Source of the DNA: Aquilaria yunnanensis
Lineage: Eukaryota; Streptophyta; Magnoliopsida; Malvales; Thymelaeaceae
NCBI GenBank assembly: GCA_039654915.1
Contig: CM077593.1
Coordinates: 53,698,501 to 53,762,500, forward strand
Direction: 5' to 3'
DNA length: 64,000 nt
This document shows positions 12,604 to 24,729 of this stretch, one piece after another. How positions within the stretch are numbered: position 1 is the first letter of the stretch; every line of letters begins with the position of its first letter. The position numbers and the translations under genes were made by a program. Below the pieces are notes generated by a model. It was given only the letters and a program-made list of their open reading frames with translations, did no database searches and was not told the DNA's origin.

Positions 12604-12605
12604 AA

Positions 12606-14901
12606 TGATGGCCGGGGGCCTCATCGTTTAGAGTCATGGTGACTGGTGGAGAGACTTCTAGGAGGAAGAACGCCTGAAGGATAGTTCGCCCTTGGGAGTG
12701 TGCCTGAAGGTCTAGAAATAAAGGGTTAGGAGGCCCCCGGAATGTGTTTCCGGGGGGGGGGAGTGTTAGTGTTGTGCCCAAAAAGCCAGTCATGAGATGA
12801 TTGTATTTTTGCAAATTGAGTCATGATATTTTATTGAGGCATTAATCCAGCAATTTTGTTTGTTGTTTTGTTTCTGCGTAACGTAATAAACATAATTGTA
12901 ACCCTAGAATAATGATATTCTTAAACGTCCCTAGTATAGTATTATTGTGGAGCGGGTTGCAATAATACATAATGACTAGCATATGTGGAGACTAATATGA
13001 GATATGTAGTCTACATATGGGTGCAAGTTGGAGAACTTGTGTACTGGACCGACCCACCATGAGAACACTTCATGGATCGTTATATGAGTGTCATAAGTGA
13101 TTCTCATAGTGATCATGGTATATGTAGTCCTTCGACCTAAGATCATCAAGGTTCCCTACATGTGAGTCACATACTTTAATACTTTCCTTTGTTGCTCGTA
13201 ACTGAGTGAACTTGAAGGAGGTCATTGGGTATGTCACATATCATGCGGAGGGATTTGTATGATCAAGATGGGATTTGTCCCTCCTATGTAACGGGAGTGA
13301 TATCTTTGGGCCCCTTGATAGAGTGAGACTTAGAAATGCATGGCCATGCTCCGATGAGTTGATATATGATATCAATGTCGTCAGTTTAATTTGGTCTACT
13401 CGGTAATCAAGAAACCAAAGATTGGGCTATACGAGAGTGACACATTCCATGTCTTGTGCTTAGTCTTGATATCTTGGACAAAGGGACAATGGCATATATC
13501 GGTGATGATCATAAAGGTTTAGTCGATTCACCGACAATTTTGTCACTTGGGTAGCAATGATGTGTTGCTAGACACCGCTCATTGCTTATGATCATAAATG
13601 TGATTTATGATCATTGCCAACATGGCAAGAGCCTATTGGGTCGCACACATAGAGCTGTTTGGATCATTAGAGTGCATGGGCTAATTATTTGGGTTATGGT
13701 TTCACCTTAATTTCGTATTAATAATGGGCCAAGGAGTTGAGCCATTATTAAGCCCGAAATTAAATCCTAATTGGATTAGGGCTTTGAAACCCATTAGGCC
13801 TGGAAGTTGAGTCTCACTATAAATACAACTTTTAAGTGAGAAATTCGCAGGTCTCCTTGCCCTAGCCTCCCAAAAGGACAGCCACACTCTTCTCTTGCAA
13901 TTCCTTGGAGGACGCAAGCTAGCACTGCGAGCGCAAGAGAAACGCATCTGCCGGGACGTGGTGGAAGCATGGTGATCTCGAGAGGCTCGTGTGGATACCA
14001 TAGAGAGCCTGAACACGTCAACTGTTCAGGTTTTGTGATTCGACTCTACAGTTGAGTGAGAGATCTCAACCGAAAATTAGGTATGAAATTTTTGAACACC
14101 CGGTTTACCCCGTTTCACTTGGATCCTGGAGGGTTTCGGTTAAATTCCGCTGCGCTGTTTGGCTCCTGAAACCCAACAGGGAGCCTCCGATGCCCAAGTC
14201 AGTGGTGGCTGAGAAAGGCAGAGGAAATAGCACAAAAGGGCTGAAGAGTCTCGCCTGGTGATTTTCTCAGAGTCTGGGAGTCAGACCTTTGCCAACCAAC
14301 CTCCTGCCAAGTATTTATTTCCTGGTATTTATAGGAGTGCCTAGCCCGTTCAGATCGCGACACGCGTTCAGTCGGATGTTCCCTGAGTTTCTGGGCGTAG
14401 GGGACAGATAGCTGGTAGCAGGTTGCCTTGAGCCTTGTTCTGAGATGGGCCATGATGTGATTTTGATGGCGTCAGCGTGTCAGAGCGCCTTTTGAGGTGG
14501 CTTATGACGTCTGTGAGAGGACGTGTCAGAGGCTTCCTTAAATGCTTCCTTAAATGCTCCTGCCGTACTCCCGAGGTCCCTGGGCGAGGTCGTCCTTTGT
14601 TACGGATGGTGCCTCTTCGGGAAACACGCCCTCAGTTCGGGGGTACCCAGCTTCAGGGAGTTCCGCCTTTGGGGAGATCATGTTCGGCCCGCAATACCTG
14701 GTGCCTCTTTTCCGAAGGCGATCTGTTCGCAACCTCGGGGGGCTAGTAGTATCCTCAAGTTTCCTGGCGTGCCGGGCTCGGAGCTCTTCGGCTATCTCCC
14801 GAGGTGTATGATCCCACCTTTACTCGGGTAGCGCCAGTTTCTTCTGGCCATTCTTTTGGTAGGGAGTTCGGCCAGATAAAGGCGATAGCCTTTGGCTATC
14901 A
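12606..14901 (-). mobile_element. 5' LTR of gypsy element A, interrupted by a solo copia LTR
   Basis: An LTR with TG...CA ends of about 876 bp once the inserted copia LTR (12764-14178) and its duplicated target GGGAG are removed: parts 12606-12763 and 14184-14901. The right end TTTGGCTATCA matches the other LTR. A G-run just before the insertion (12751-12760) borders the target site. The right flank at 14902 is the coding part of another gypsy fragment. Confidence 0.85.
12764..14178 (+). mobile_element. Solo copia LTR with target duplication GGGAG
   Basis: A complete family-1 LTR (1,415 bp, TGTTAG...CCAACA) flanked by GGGAG at 12759-12763 and at 14179-14183. There is no internal region. Intact flanking repeats show one insertion event followed by recombination between its two LTRs. 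The sequence is very close to the LTRs of the full copy at 16467-24724. A TATA box (tataaata, near 13820) is kept. Confidence 0.95.
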
Positions 14902-15656
14902 AACTTTTTGCTCCCGGCTCCCCAAGGGAGTAAGAAGTAGAATCCACCCTTCAGGATGGGATAGAGTTTGTAATATTGGATGAAAAGGATGAAGTGGGGC
15001 TCTATATTGAAGACCCAACACATGCAAAAAACTCATTAAAATAAGAGTATGAGTTCGGAGGAAGTTGGTTGACGGCTATGCCATGAAATTGGCAGAAGTC
15101 ACAAACCATCTTCGGTGGAGGATACCGAAGACCCACCTTCAGCTTTGGTCTGAAGATGATAACCTCATCATGACAAGGAAGGTAATTTGATATAGTAGGT
15201 CTGGCAAGACGGGTGATGGCGTACGAGGGAAGGAAAAATTTGGCTGACCACTTCTTCAGGTTTTTTGAAGTGGCGTAGCTTAGGTAAGAGTTGAGAGAAA
15301 GCCAACTCTCAGGAGCGAGCTTTACAAAGACTTGCCTAGAAGACATATTCGGGGGAGAAAGTACTAACCTTGGACAAATGAGATAAAAAACAAAAGAAGA
15401 AGGATGAGGAAGAACTACTTTAGAAACAAACCCACCTAGTTTGAGAATAAAGGAGATTTGGGAGAATGCCATAAAAGTTGCCTAAAATTGCTCCACCACT
15501 AGCACCATTGTGAAAGAAAGCTAGAAAGGTGAGAGGAAATTTGTGAGTGAAGGAAATGAAAATAGAAGAGTGAGGAAACCCCTGACGGTAAAGGCCTTAT
15601 ATAGGCCGAAGGAGGCAAGCGAAGCAACGCCATAATGACCCTTCATAAGTGAAGTG
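14902..15656 (-). pseudogene. Fragment of a Tat-type antisense gene (promoter and exon 1)
   Basis: On the minus strand a TATA run near 15598-15605 is followed by a leader and an ATG at 15344-15346. It opens a protein related to exon 1 of the antisense genes of elements A and B (PESW, KFFLPSYAITRLARP, FHGIAVNQLPPNS, GGFYFLLPWGAGSKKF). A one-base shift near 15025 splits the frame, and element A interrupts it at 14901. Divergence from A and B is high; it is closer to the fragment at 2380-3196, of which it is an inverted relative. The gag-pol part of this element is not in the window. Confidence 0.75.
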
Positions 15657-16461
15657 TTAGGACCCTGCCTCAGTGCTTGGCCTAGGCCAAAAATGAAGGA
15701 AAAATACATTAAAAATCATGAGGAACTCAATTGAAAATGTGGAAAGTGATGTATATGTGCAACCTAGAACTATCGGGTTTAAAATACACATGAGAAATGG
15801 CCTAAGTACTAATGGTAGAAAACAAAGTTTAAGGGCCAAATTGAATGTTCTTTTTGGTGTAATAGTGATACTAAGTGGCATGGGAGGAATCAATAAGCCA
15901 TGCAAAATTGTTTTAGCCGAGAAGGGCATTAAGCCTATTTTTGTGCACAAGTGGCACTTGGCCGGCTAATGCATGCTTCCACTTAACCGAAAATCATTAT
16001 TTTTGGTCAAAACTTCATTTTTTGCAAGTCAAAGTATGTTCTTCATGTTCTTGGCTTGAAAGCTGCAATTTCATGCCAAATTGGTGGTGATTGAAGCTTG
16101 AATTGAAGAATCAAGCATGTAATTGGTGTTTTCGGCCCAAGGCGACTTTGGACTAGTGTTTTCAAGCATGGTCTTAAAGATTCAAGTTGAAATCGAGAGC
16201 TTAAGTTAGTAATTGGTAAGGTTTCATGAAATCTACTTGATTTTTGTAATATTCCATGTTCAGGTAGAGTAATGGCTTCTAAGTGATAGTATTATTGAGC
16301 TATATGATCTTAGATTGCTAGATGGGGCATATTTGGAACCTTCAGGTTTATGTGATTTCTTGGCTAGCTAGTCATTAATCACAAGTACTAAGGTTCAAGG
16401 TAAGTAGGCCAGCTTATCTTTGAACTTGGAGCTCTAGTGGATTAGAGTTGGATTAGTGAAG
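15657..16461. other. AT-rich tract without a recognisable gene
   Basis: I see no coding region or LTR terminus here. The text is AT-rich with imperfect A and T runs. It continues across the full copia copy to 24730, because the copia element is flanked by a clean 5-bp duplication. It may be degenerate transposon DNA or intergenic host DNA. Confidence 0.5.
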
Positions 16462-16466
16462 GTTGG

Positions 16467-17882
16467 TGTTAGTGTTGTGCCCAAAAAGCCAGTCATGAGA
16501 TGATTGTATTTTTGCAAATTGAGTCATGATATTTTATTGAGGCATTAATCCAGCAATTTTGTTTGTTGTTTTGTTTCTGTGTAACGTAATAAACATAATT
16601 GTAACCCTAGAATAATGATATTCTTAAACGTCCCTAGTATAGTATTATTGTGGAGCGGGTTGCAATAATACATAATGACTAGCATATGTGGAGACTAATA
16701 TGAGATATTTAGTCTACATATGGGTACAAGTTGGAGAACTTGTGTACTGGACCGACCCACCATGAGAACACTTCATGGATCGTTATATGAGTGTCATAAG
16801 TGATTCTCATAGTGATCATAGTATATGTAGTCCTTCGACCTAAGATCATCAAGGTTCCCTACATGTGAGCCACATACTTTGATACTTTCCTTTGTTGCTC
16901 GTAACTGAGTGAACTTGAAGGAGGTCATTGGGTATGTCACATATCATGCGGAGGGATTTGTATGATCAAGATGGGATTTGTCCATCCTATGTAACGGGAG
17001 TGATATCTTTGGGCCCCTTGATAGAGTGAGACTTAGAAAATGCATGGCCATGCTCCGATGAGTTGATATATGATATCAATGTCATCAGTTTAAGTTAGTC
17101 TACTCGGTAATCAAGAAACCAAAGATTGGGCTATACGAGAGTGACACATTCCATGTCTCGTGCTTAGTCTTGATATCTTGGACAAAGGGACAATGGCATA
17201 TATCGGTGATGATCATAAAGGTTTAGTCGATTCACCGACAATCTTGTCACTTGGGTAGCAATGATGTGTTGCTAGACACCGCTCATTGCTTATGATCATA
17301 AATGTGATTTATGATCATTACCAACATGGCAAGAGCCTATTGGGTCGCACACATAGAGCTATTTGGATCATTAGAGTGCATGGGCTAATTATTTGGGTTA
17401 TGGTTTCACTTTAATTTCGTATTAATAATGGGCCAAGGAGTTGAGCCATTATTAAGCCCGAAATTAAATCCTAATTGGATTAGGGCTTTGAAACCCATTA
17501 GGCCTGGAAGTTGAGTCTCACTATAAATACAACTTTTAAGTGAGAAATTCGAAGGTCTCCTTGCCCTAGCCTCCCAAAAGGACAGCCACACTCTTCTCTT
17601 GCAATTCCTTGGAGGACGCAAGCTAGCACTGCGAGCGCAAGAGAAACGCATCTGCCGGGACGTGGTGGAAGCGTGGTGATCCCGAGAGGCTCGTGTGGAT
17701 ACCATAGAGAGCCTGAACACGTCAACTGTTCAGGTTTTGTGATTCGACTCTACAGTTGAGTGAGAGATCTCAACCGAAAATTAGGTATGAAATTTTCGAA
17801 CACCCGGTTTACCCCGTTTCACTTGGATCCTGGAGGGTTTTGGTTAAATTCCGCTGCGCTGTTTGGCTCCCGAAACCCAACA
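16467..17882 (+). mobile_element. 5' LTR of the full copia copy
   Basis: 1,416 bp, starting TGTTAGTGTTGTGCCC and ending CCCAACA. A TATA box (TATAAATA, about 17523-17530) lies in the last third and is the likely promoter; the transcript would start about 30 bp further on. It serves as reference for the other LTRs of this family in the window. Confidence 0.95.
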
Positions 17883-17883
17883 G

Positions 17884-17895
17884 TGGTATCAGAGC
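17884..17895 (+). other. Primer-binding site of the full copia copy
   Basis: TGGTATCAGAGC, one base after the LTR, complementary to the 3' end of initiator tRNA-Met. Reverse transcription of the genomic RNA starts here. Confidence 0.93.
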
Positions 17896-19342
17896 TACTG
17901 GTGAAACCCTAAATCGGGATTGAGTGTTGAATCGCATGATGCTATTTGTTCGATTGGTTTTCGGCCATGATTAATTAGATTGATTCATGATGCATGAAAC
18001 CGGAATTCGTAATGAACATATGAGATATATGAAGAAATGACACAAATTGGTTAATGAGATTAACCCGAAATTGATAGGTATGAGATACCTATATGGATTA
18101 GGATTCTTGCAATAGTTGCAAAAACCCTAGGTTTGTTTGAAATCGGCCTGTTCGGGCACCGAATGTAAGGTATATTTGGTGGCTCGAATGGAGGAGTCTC
18201 GGGTGCCTACTTTCTCGAAATAGAAGATTTCGGGCTAAGCAATTGTAAGACAATAATACTACATGCGGAACCACCGCCCGCTGACCGGCCAGCGGGACCG
18301 CCGTATGCGAAGCGCCACATAAATAAAAACTGGTTAATCAACACGCGAAAATTGGCATGCATCTTTGTTGAATGAGATTTGACATGATATGCTGATTGGT
18401 GTTTGAAGCATGGTGCATGGTTATAGCCCTTGATTGGTTGTACTTGTAAATACGGCCTGCGAGTCGTGCCTTTTCTTATCACTCTCATTGTACATTCTCT
18501 TCTCACCTTACTCCCCTCGAATGTAACTCGAGGTTTCTATTATTGATGTAATGGTGCATTATGGGATCGTCCAAGGTGGTATGTCCAAGGAGGTGACAAC
18601 AAAAAGGCAGCCAAGAAAGGAAGAGAAGGAGCTTGTGAAGACTCTTTTCTTTTCTTAGGCTTTTATGATATTCTCATTGGCTTGAGAATATCGCATAGTT
18701 TGGGCTATAACCATGTCACGTTTATTTCTTGTAAGCATGAGATGCATGTTTTATATTTGTATGTGATGCATGTATAAAACAACCGGAGATAACAAATTGG
18801 TGAGATCAAAAGAAAAATCCCTCAAACAAATATTAAGTTATTAAATGTGATGCCTTCCAAATGTTGGCACTCGTCAAGACTTTGATCAACATTAGGTGGG
18901 TTTGCCAAAGCAAAGCACCTATGTTCATCTTGGTAAGGCGCGATGGGATAATAGTGATATCCAAACTGCTAACTTTGGGTTCGACTTAACTAAGTCATCC
19001 TAATAGGATTAGGGACTTAGAGGCATAGAGTTGGGCTTAAGTTCATGAGATGAGCTTGGACAAGTGTTGTTCACCCAACTATCCAAGAGTTGCATAAGAT
19101 GCAATTGGCAATGAGTTGCCTACCTAAATAGCTGTAACTTGAGAGAAAAGCCAAAGCTGACTCAGGTTGTGGTCAAATATGGATCTTGGCCCACTAGAAT
19201 ACCTTAGCGCCGAGGTGTTCCGAAATAATATCGAGGGTTATTATTTTGAGGAAAATAGTGGGAGTATCGTTTAATAAAAGTCCTTATTAAATGAATTAAA
19301 ATACATGACTCTTACACTGCATATTTACTGTTGTAGATAACC
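17896..19342 (+). other. Untranslated leader of the full copia copy
   Basis: 1.45 kb between primer site and gag without a long frame. It contains a short inverted repeat (CCGCTG...CAGCGG, 18278-18295) and a GC-rich patch. The same leader, in reverse, makes up part of each unit of the tandem array (to the equivalent of 19257), and the palindrome lies about 13 bp from the deletion junction used there. Packaging signals would be expected in such a leader but cannot be identified by eye. Confidence 0.75.
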
Positions 19343-22300
19343 ATGGCACAAAACACATCGACACTTTCGTTGCGATCGATCCTTGAGAAGGAAAAACTGA
19401 ATGAGACCAACTTTCTCAAATGGTACCGAAACTTGAGGATAGTCCTCAAACAAGAGAGAAAGGCATATGTCCTAGAGCAGCCCATTCCGAATGAGCCTGC
19501 TGCCACTGCTCCAAGAGCTGAAAGGGATGCTCACAAGAGGCATTCTGATGATGGTTTGGATGTTGCATGCCTCATGCTTATTACCATGGAATCTGAGCTT
19601 CAGAAGCAACATGAGAACATGGGGGCGTTCGATATGATCGAACATCTCAAAATGCTTTTCCAAGAGCAAGCTAGGCATGAGAGGTTTGAGACCTCTAAGG
19701 CATTGTTTCAGTGCAAGATGTCTGAGGGAAGTCCCGTGGGTCCTCATGTGCTCAAGATGATTGGGTACATTGAGAATCTTGAGAATTTGGGATTTGCTCT
19801 TCAGAAAGAGTTGGCTATCGATGTAGTCTTGCAATCGTTGCCTGAAAGCTACAGTCAATTCGTCATGAACTATAACATGAACGACCTTGACAAGTCCCTC
19901 CCTGAATTGCTCAACATGTTGAGAACTGCTGAGCAAAACCTTAAGAAGGCTAAGCCCATTTTGATGGTTCAAAAGGGAAAGGGAAAGGGAAAAGCCAACA
20001 AGAAGAAGGATAAAGCTAATGGAAAGTCCAATGCTAGTTCTTCTTCAGCTGCACTGAAACCAAAGGGTGGTGTGGCAAAGGAAGGGGAGTGCTTCCATTG
20101 TAAGCAACCTGGACACTGGAAGCGCAACTGCAAGCTCTATCTTGAAGAACTTGCTAAGGAAAAGGGAAGTAAGACTTCCACTTCAGGTATTTTTGTTATA
20201 GAGGCTAACTTTTCTACTTCCTCATCTTGGGTATTGGATACTAGATGTGGATCTCACATTTGTGCAAATGTGCAGGATCTAAGTAGAAGTAGAAGATTGG
20301 CCCGAGGTGAAGTGGACCTACGTGTTGGAAATGGAGCAAGGGTTGCTGCCTTAGCCATAGGGACTTATGTTCTCACTTTACCTAGTGGATTAGTTTTAGA
20401 ATTAGACAACTGCTACTTTGTGCCTACTATTAGTAGAAATTTGATTTCTGTTTCTTGTTTGGACAAGAAAGGTTTTTCATTTATAATAAAGGACAAATGT
20501 TGTTCTATTTATTTGAATGAAATCTTTTATGGTAGTGCTCAACTTAGCAATGGGTTATATGTTCTAGACCTTGAAGATCCAATCTATAATGTGAATACCA
20601 AGAAGGTCAGATTAAATGATTCAAACTTGACCTATCTCTGGCACTGTCACTTGGGCCATATAAATGAGACCCGCATATCCAAGCTCCATAAGGATGGACT
20701 CTTGGACTCATTTGATTTTGAATCATATGAGACATGTGAGTCATGTTTGTTGGGCAAGATGACCAAAGCCCCATTCACAGGGCAAAGTGAAAGGGCTAAT
20801 GACTTACTAGGACTCATACATAGTGATGTATGTGGCCCTATGTCTACACAAGCTAGAGGAGGTTCCCAATACTTCATTACTTTCACTGATGACTTCAGCA
20901 GATATGGCTATGTGTATCTTATGAGACACAAGTCAGAATCCTTTGAAAAGTTCAAAGAATTCAAGAATGAAGTAGAGAATCAACTCGGGAAGAGTATCAA
21001 AGTGCTTCGATCAGATCGAGGTGGAGAGTACTTGGATCGAGAATTCCTTGACTATCTGAAGGAGTGTGGTATAGTATCACAACTCACTCCACCAGGTACA
21101 CCTCAATGGAATGGTGTTTCTGAAAGGAGAAATCGAACTCTGTTAGACATGGTTCGCTCCATGATGAGTCAAGCTGACCTTCCCAACTCCTTTTGGGGAC
21201 ATGCTCTAGAGACAGCCGCTTTTACACTAAACCGAGTTCCATCTAAATCGGTTCAAAAGACACCATATGAGATATGGAGTGGGAGGCGTCCTAATTTGTC
21301 TTTTATGAAGATTTGGGGCTGTGACGCTTATGTAAAACGTCAATCCTTTAACAAACTAGGGCTCAAATCTCAAAAATGTCTTTTTGTTGGGTATCCCAAA
21401 GAAACAAAGGGTTACTATTTCTACAATCCCTCAGAGCAAAAAGTGTTTGTTGCTCGAACTGGTGTCTTTTTGGAGAAAGAGTTTATCTCTAAAGGAACTA
21501 GTGGGAGGAAAGTAGAACTTGAAGAAATTCAAGAACAACAAGGAGACATTGAACCTGAAATGGAACCTGTACAGACACCACAAGATGTTGTGGTTCAAGA
21601 GTCTGTTCCTGTAGCACAAAGCCCACGTAGGACTGGTAGGATTCGGCGTGAGCCCGAGAGATATGGATTTCTCGTGACTCACACCGGTGATGTGATGCTC
21701 ATGGATCAAGATGAGCCCACAACCTACCAACAAGCTATGTCGGGGCCTGACTCTGAGAAATGGCTAGTGGCCATGAAATCCGAGATGGAATCCATGTATG
21801 AAAACCAAGTATGGACTTTGGTTGACCCACCTGAAGGGGTAAAACCCATAGGGTGCAAATGGGTTTTCAAGAAGAAAACTAACATGGATGGTAATGTGAT
21901 TACCATTAAGGGACGATTGGTCGCAAAAGGTTTCAAGCAAATTCATGGTATTGACTATGATGAAACTTTTTCACCAGTTGCTATGCTTAAATCCATCCGA
22001 ATTTTGTTTGCTATTGCTGCACACTATGATTATGAGATATGGAAAATGGATGTCAAAACTGCATTCCTAAATGGAAAGCTACTTGAGGATGTGTACATGA
22101 CACAGCCTGAGGGTTTTGTCACTCCTGGGAATGCCAATAAAGTGTGCAAATTGCAAAGGTCCATTTATGGACTGAAGCAAGCTTCTCGAAGTTGGAATCT
22201 TCGTTTTGATGATGCAATCAAATAGTTTGGTTTTATCAAAAATGAAGATGAACCTTGTGTCTACAAGAAGGTTAGTGGGAGCGCTATTGTCTTCTTGGTG

Positions 22301-23314
22301 TTGTTTGTAGATGACATACTACTCATCGGGAATGACATTCCTGAGCTACAATCTGTGCAGACTTGGCTAGGGAAATGTTTCTCTATGAAGGACTTGGGTG
22401 AAGCAGCCTATATGTTAGGCATCAGGATCTATAGAGATAGATCGAGAAAGCTTCTTGGCCTAAGTCAAAGTACATATATTGACAAGGTGCTAAAGAGGTT
22501 TAGCATGCAAGATTCCAAGAAAGGATTCTTGCCCATGTCACATGGTATCACTCTTTCTAGATCTCAGTGTCCGAGTACAACCGAGGAGAGAGAGCGAATG
22601 AGTAAGATTCCATATGCCTCAGCAATTGGATCTATCATGTATGCCATGATATGTACTCGTCCCGATGTCTCATATGCTTTGAGCATGACGAGTAGGTACC
22701 AATCGAACCCCGGTGAAAGTCACTGGACAGCTGTTAAGAACATCCTTAAGTACTTATGAAGGACTAAGGATGCATTCTTGGTCTTTGGAGGTGAAGATCA
22801 GCTCGTTGTAAGGGGTTACATCGATGCAAGCTTCCAATCCGATAAGGATGATTTTAGATCGCAATCTGGTTATGTGTTTTGTATTGGTGGTGGTGCTGTA
22901 AGCTGGAAGAGTTCAAAGCAAGAGACAGTAGCTGACTCTACAACAGAATCTGAGTACATTGCCGCCTCTGATGCTGCGAAGGAGGCAGTTTGGATCAAGA
23001 AGTTCATCACTGAACTTGGAGTGGTTCCAAGCATTGTTGACCCGATAGAGCTCTATTGTGACAACAATGGAGCAATCGCACAGGCTAAGGAACCTCGATC
23101 TCACCAGCGATCCAAACACATACTCCGACGCTATCATCTCATCAGGGAGATCATCGAGAGGGGTGATGTAAAGATATGCAGGACTTCGACAGACAGCAAC
23201 ATTGCTGATCCACTGACAAAGCCCCTTACACAGCAGAAGCATGATAGCCATTCTAGATCCATCGGTATTAGATACATGGATGATTGGCTTTTAGTGCAAG
23301 TGGGAGATTGTTAG
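19343..23314 (+). pseudogene. gag-pol of the full copia copy (two internal stops)
   Basis: A single frame of 1,324 codons from ATG 19343. Gag (residues 1 to about 245) is followed by a CX2CX4HX4C knuckle (about 250-263), a protease motif near 299 that reads D-T-R instead of the usual D-T/S-G, integrase with HHCC zinc residues and D495, D558 and E594 (35 residues between the last two, as in DD35E), reverse transcriptase (from about 800) and RNase H to the end. Breaks: TAG at 22223-22225, also present in the array copies, and TGA at 22757-22759, private to this copy (CGA in the array). The RT active motif reads FVDD, while the array copies have YVDD. The final codons run into the 3' LTR: the stop TAG is bases 4-6 of the LTR. 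Frame before the first stop: 960 codons. Confidence 0.93.
23298..23308 (+). other. Polypurine tract of the full copia copy
   Basis: A short purine-rich run (AAGTGGGAGAT) directly before the 3' LTR, the usual site of plus-strand priming. It overlaps the last pol codons. Confidence 0.8.
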
Positions 23315-24724
23315 TGTTGTGCCCAAAAAGCCAGTCATGAGATGATTGTATTTTTGCAAATTGAGTCATGATATTTTATTGAGGCATTAATCCAGCAATT
23401 TTGTTTGTTGTTTTGTTTCTGCATAACGTAATAAACATAATTGTAACCCTAGAATAATGATATTCTTAAACGTCCCTAGTATAGTATTATTGTGGAGCGG
23501 GTTGCAATAATACATAATGACTAGCATATGTGGAGACTAATATGAGATATTTAGTCTACATATGGGTACAAGTTGGAGAACTTGTGTACTGGACCGACCC
23601 ACCATGAGAACACTTCATGGATCGTTATATGAGTGTCATAAGTGATTCTCATAGTGATCATAGTATATGTAGTCCTTCGACCTAAGATCATCAAGGTTCC
23701 CTACATGTGAGTCACATACTTTGATACTTTCCTTTGTTGCTCGTAACTGAGTGAACTTGAAGGAGGTCATTGGGTATGTCACATATCATGCGGAGGGATT
23801 TGTATGATCAAGATGGGATTTGTCCCTCCTATGTAACGGGAGTGATATCTTTGGGCCCCTTGATAGAGTGAGACTTAGAAAATGCATGGCCATGCTCCGA
23901 TGAGTTGATATATGATATCAATGTCATCAGTTTAAGTTAGTCTACTCGGTAATCAAGAAACCAAAGATTGGGCTATACGAGAGTGACACATTCCATGTCT
24001 CGTGCTTAGTCTTGATATCTTGGACAAAGGGACAATGGCATATATCGGTGATGATCATAAAGGTTTAGTCGATTCACCGACAATCTTGTCACTTGGGTAG
24101 CAATGATGTGTTGCTAGACACCGCTCATTGCTTATGATCATAAATATGATTTATGATCATTGCCAACATGGCAAGAGCCTATTGGGTCGCACACATAGAG
24201 CTATTTGGATCATTAGAGTGCATTGGCTAATTATTTGGGTTATGGTTTCACTTTAATTTCGTATTAATAATGGGCCAAGGAGTTGAGCCATTATTAAGCC
24301 CGAAATTAAATCCTAATTGGATTAGGGCTTTGAAACCCATTAGGCCTGGAAGTTGAGTCTCACTATAAATACAACTTTTAAGTGAGAAATTCGAAGGTCT
24401 CCTTGCCCTAGCCTCCCAAAAGGACAGCCACACTCTTCTCTTGCAATTCCTTGGAGGACGCAAGCTAGCACTGCGAGCGCAAGAGAAACACATCTGCCGG
24501 GACGTGGTGGAAGCGTGGTGATCCCGAGAGGCTCGTGTGGATACCATAGAGAGCCTGAACACGTCAACTGTTCAGGTTTTGTGATTCGACTCTACAGTTG
24601 AGTGAGAGATCTCAACCGAAAATTAGGTATGAAATTTTCGAACACCCGGTTTACCCCGTTTCACTTGGATCCTGGAGGGTTTCGGTTAAATTCCGCTGCG
24701 CTGTTTGGCTCCCGAAACCCAACA
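23309..24724 (+). mobile_element. 3' LTR of the full copia copy
   Basis: 1,416 bp, same length as the 5' LTR, and followed by the target copy GTTGG at 24725-24729. Differences from the 5' LTR are scattered and mostly transitions. Confidence 0.95.
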
Positions 24725-24729
24725 GTTGG

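Larger units (their letters stand above)
3197..14901 (-). mobile_element. Gypsy (Tat lineage) retrotransposon A, minus strand, decayed
   Basis: A large Ty3/gypsy element read right to left: 5' LTR 12606-14901 (interrupted by a solo copia LTR), primer site near 12600, gag-pol 12436-7133, then an antisense gene on the plus strand (4250-6681), a polypurine tract at about 3562-3575 and a truncated 3' LTR (3197-3561). It shares gene order, antisense gene and intron positions with element B. Many nonsense codons show that it is inactive. The left LTR lacks its outer half, so no target-site duplication can be seen. On the right it interrupts another gypsy fragment at 14902. Confidence 0.88.
16467..24724 (+). 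mobile_element. Full-length Ty1/copia retrotransposon (Angela/Tork-like), direct repeat GTTGG
   Basis: 8,258 bp: 5' LTR 16467-17882, primer site 17884-17895, leader, gag-pol 19343-23314, polypurine tract, 3' LTR 23309-24724. GTTGG flanks it at 16462-16466 and 24725-24729. By eye the two 1,416-bp LTRs differ at about nine positions (0.6 %), a recent insertion, probably within the last half million years at usual plant rates. The integrase-before-RT order defines copia; the gag opening (LRSILEKEKLNETNFLKWYRNLR) and long LTR resemble the Angela group. The coding frame carries two stops, so this copy could move only with help from other copies. Confidence 0.95.

Noticed and set aside
13702..14021. 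Open frames of 104 and 75 codons antisense to the copia LTR, repeated in most LTR copies
   Set aside because: They recur only because the LTR recurs; they overlap each other in two frames and cover the LTR promoter region. No domain or selection signal is visible.
22913..23251. 112-codon frame antisense to RNase H of copia, also in each array unit
   Set aside because: A shadow of the conserved RNase H coding sequence; no start context and no known match.
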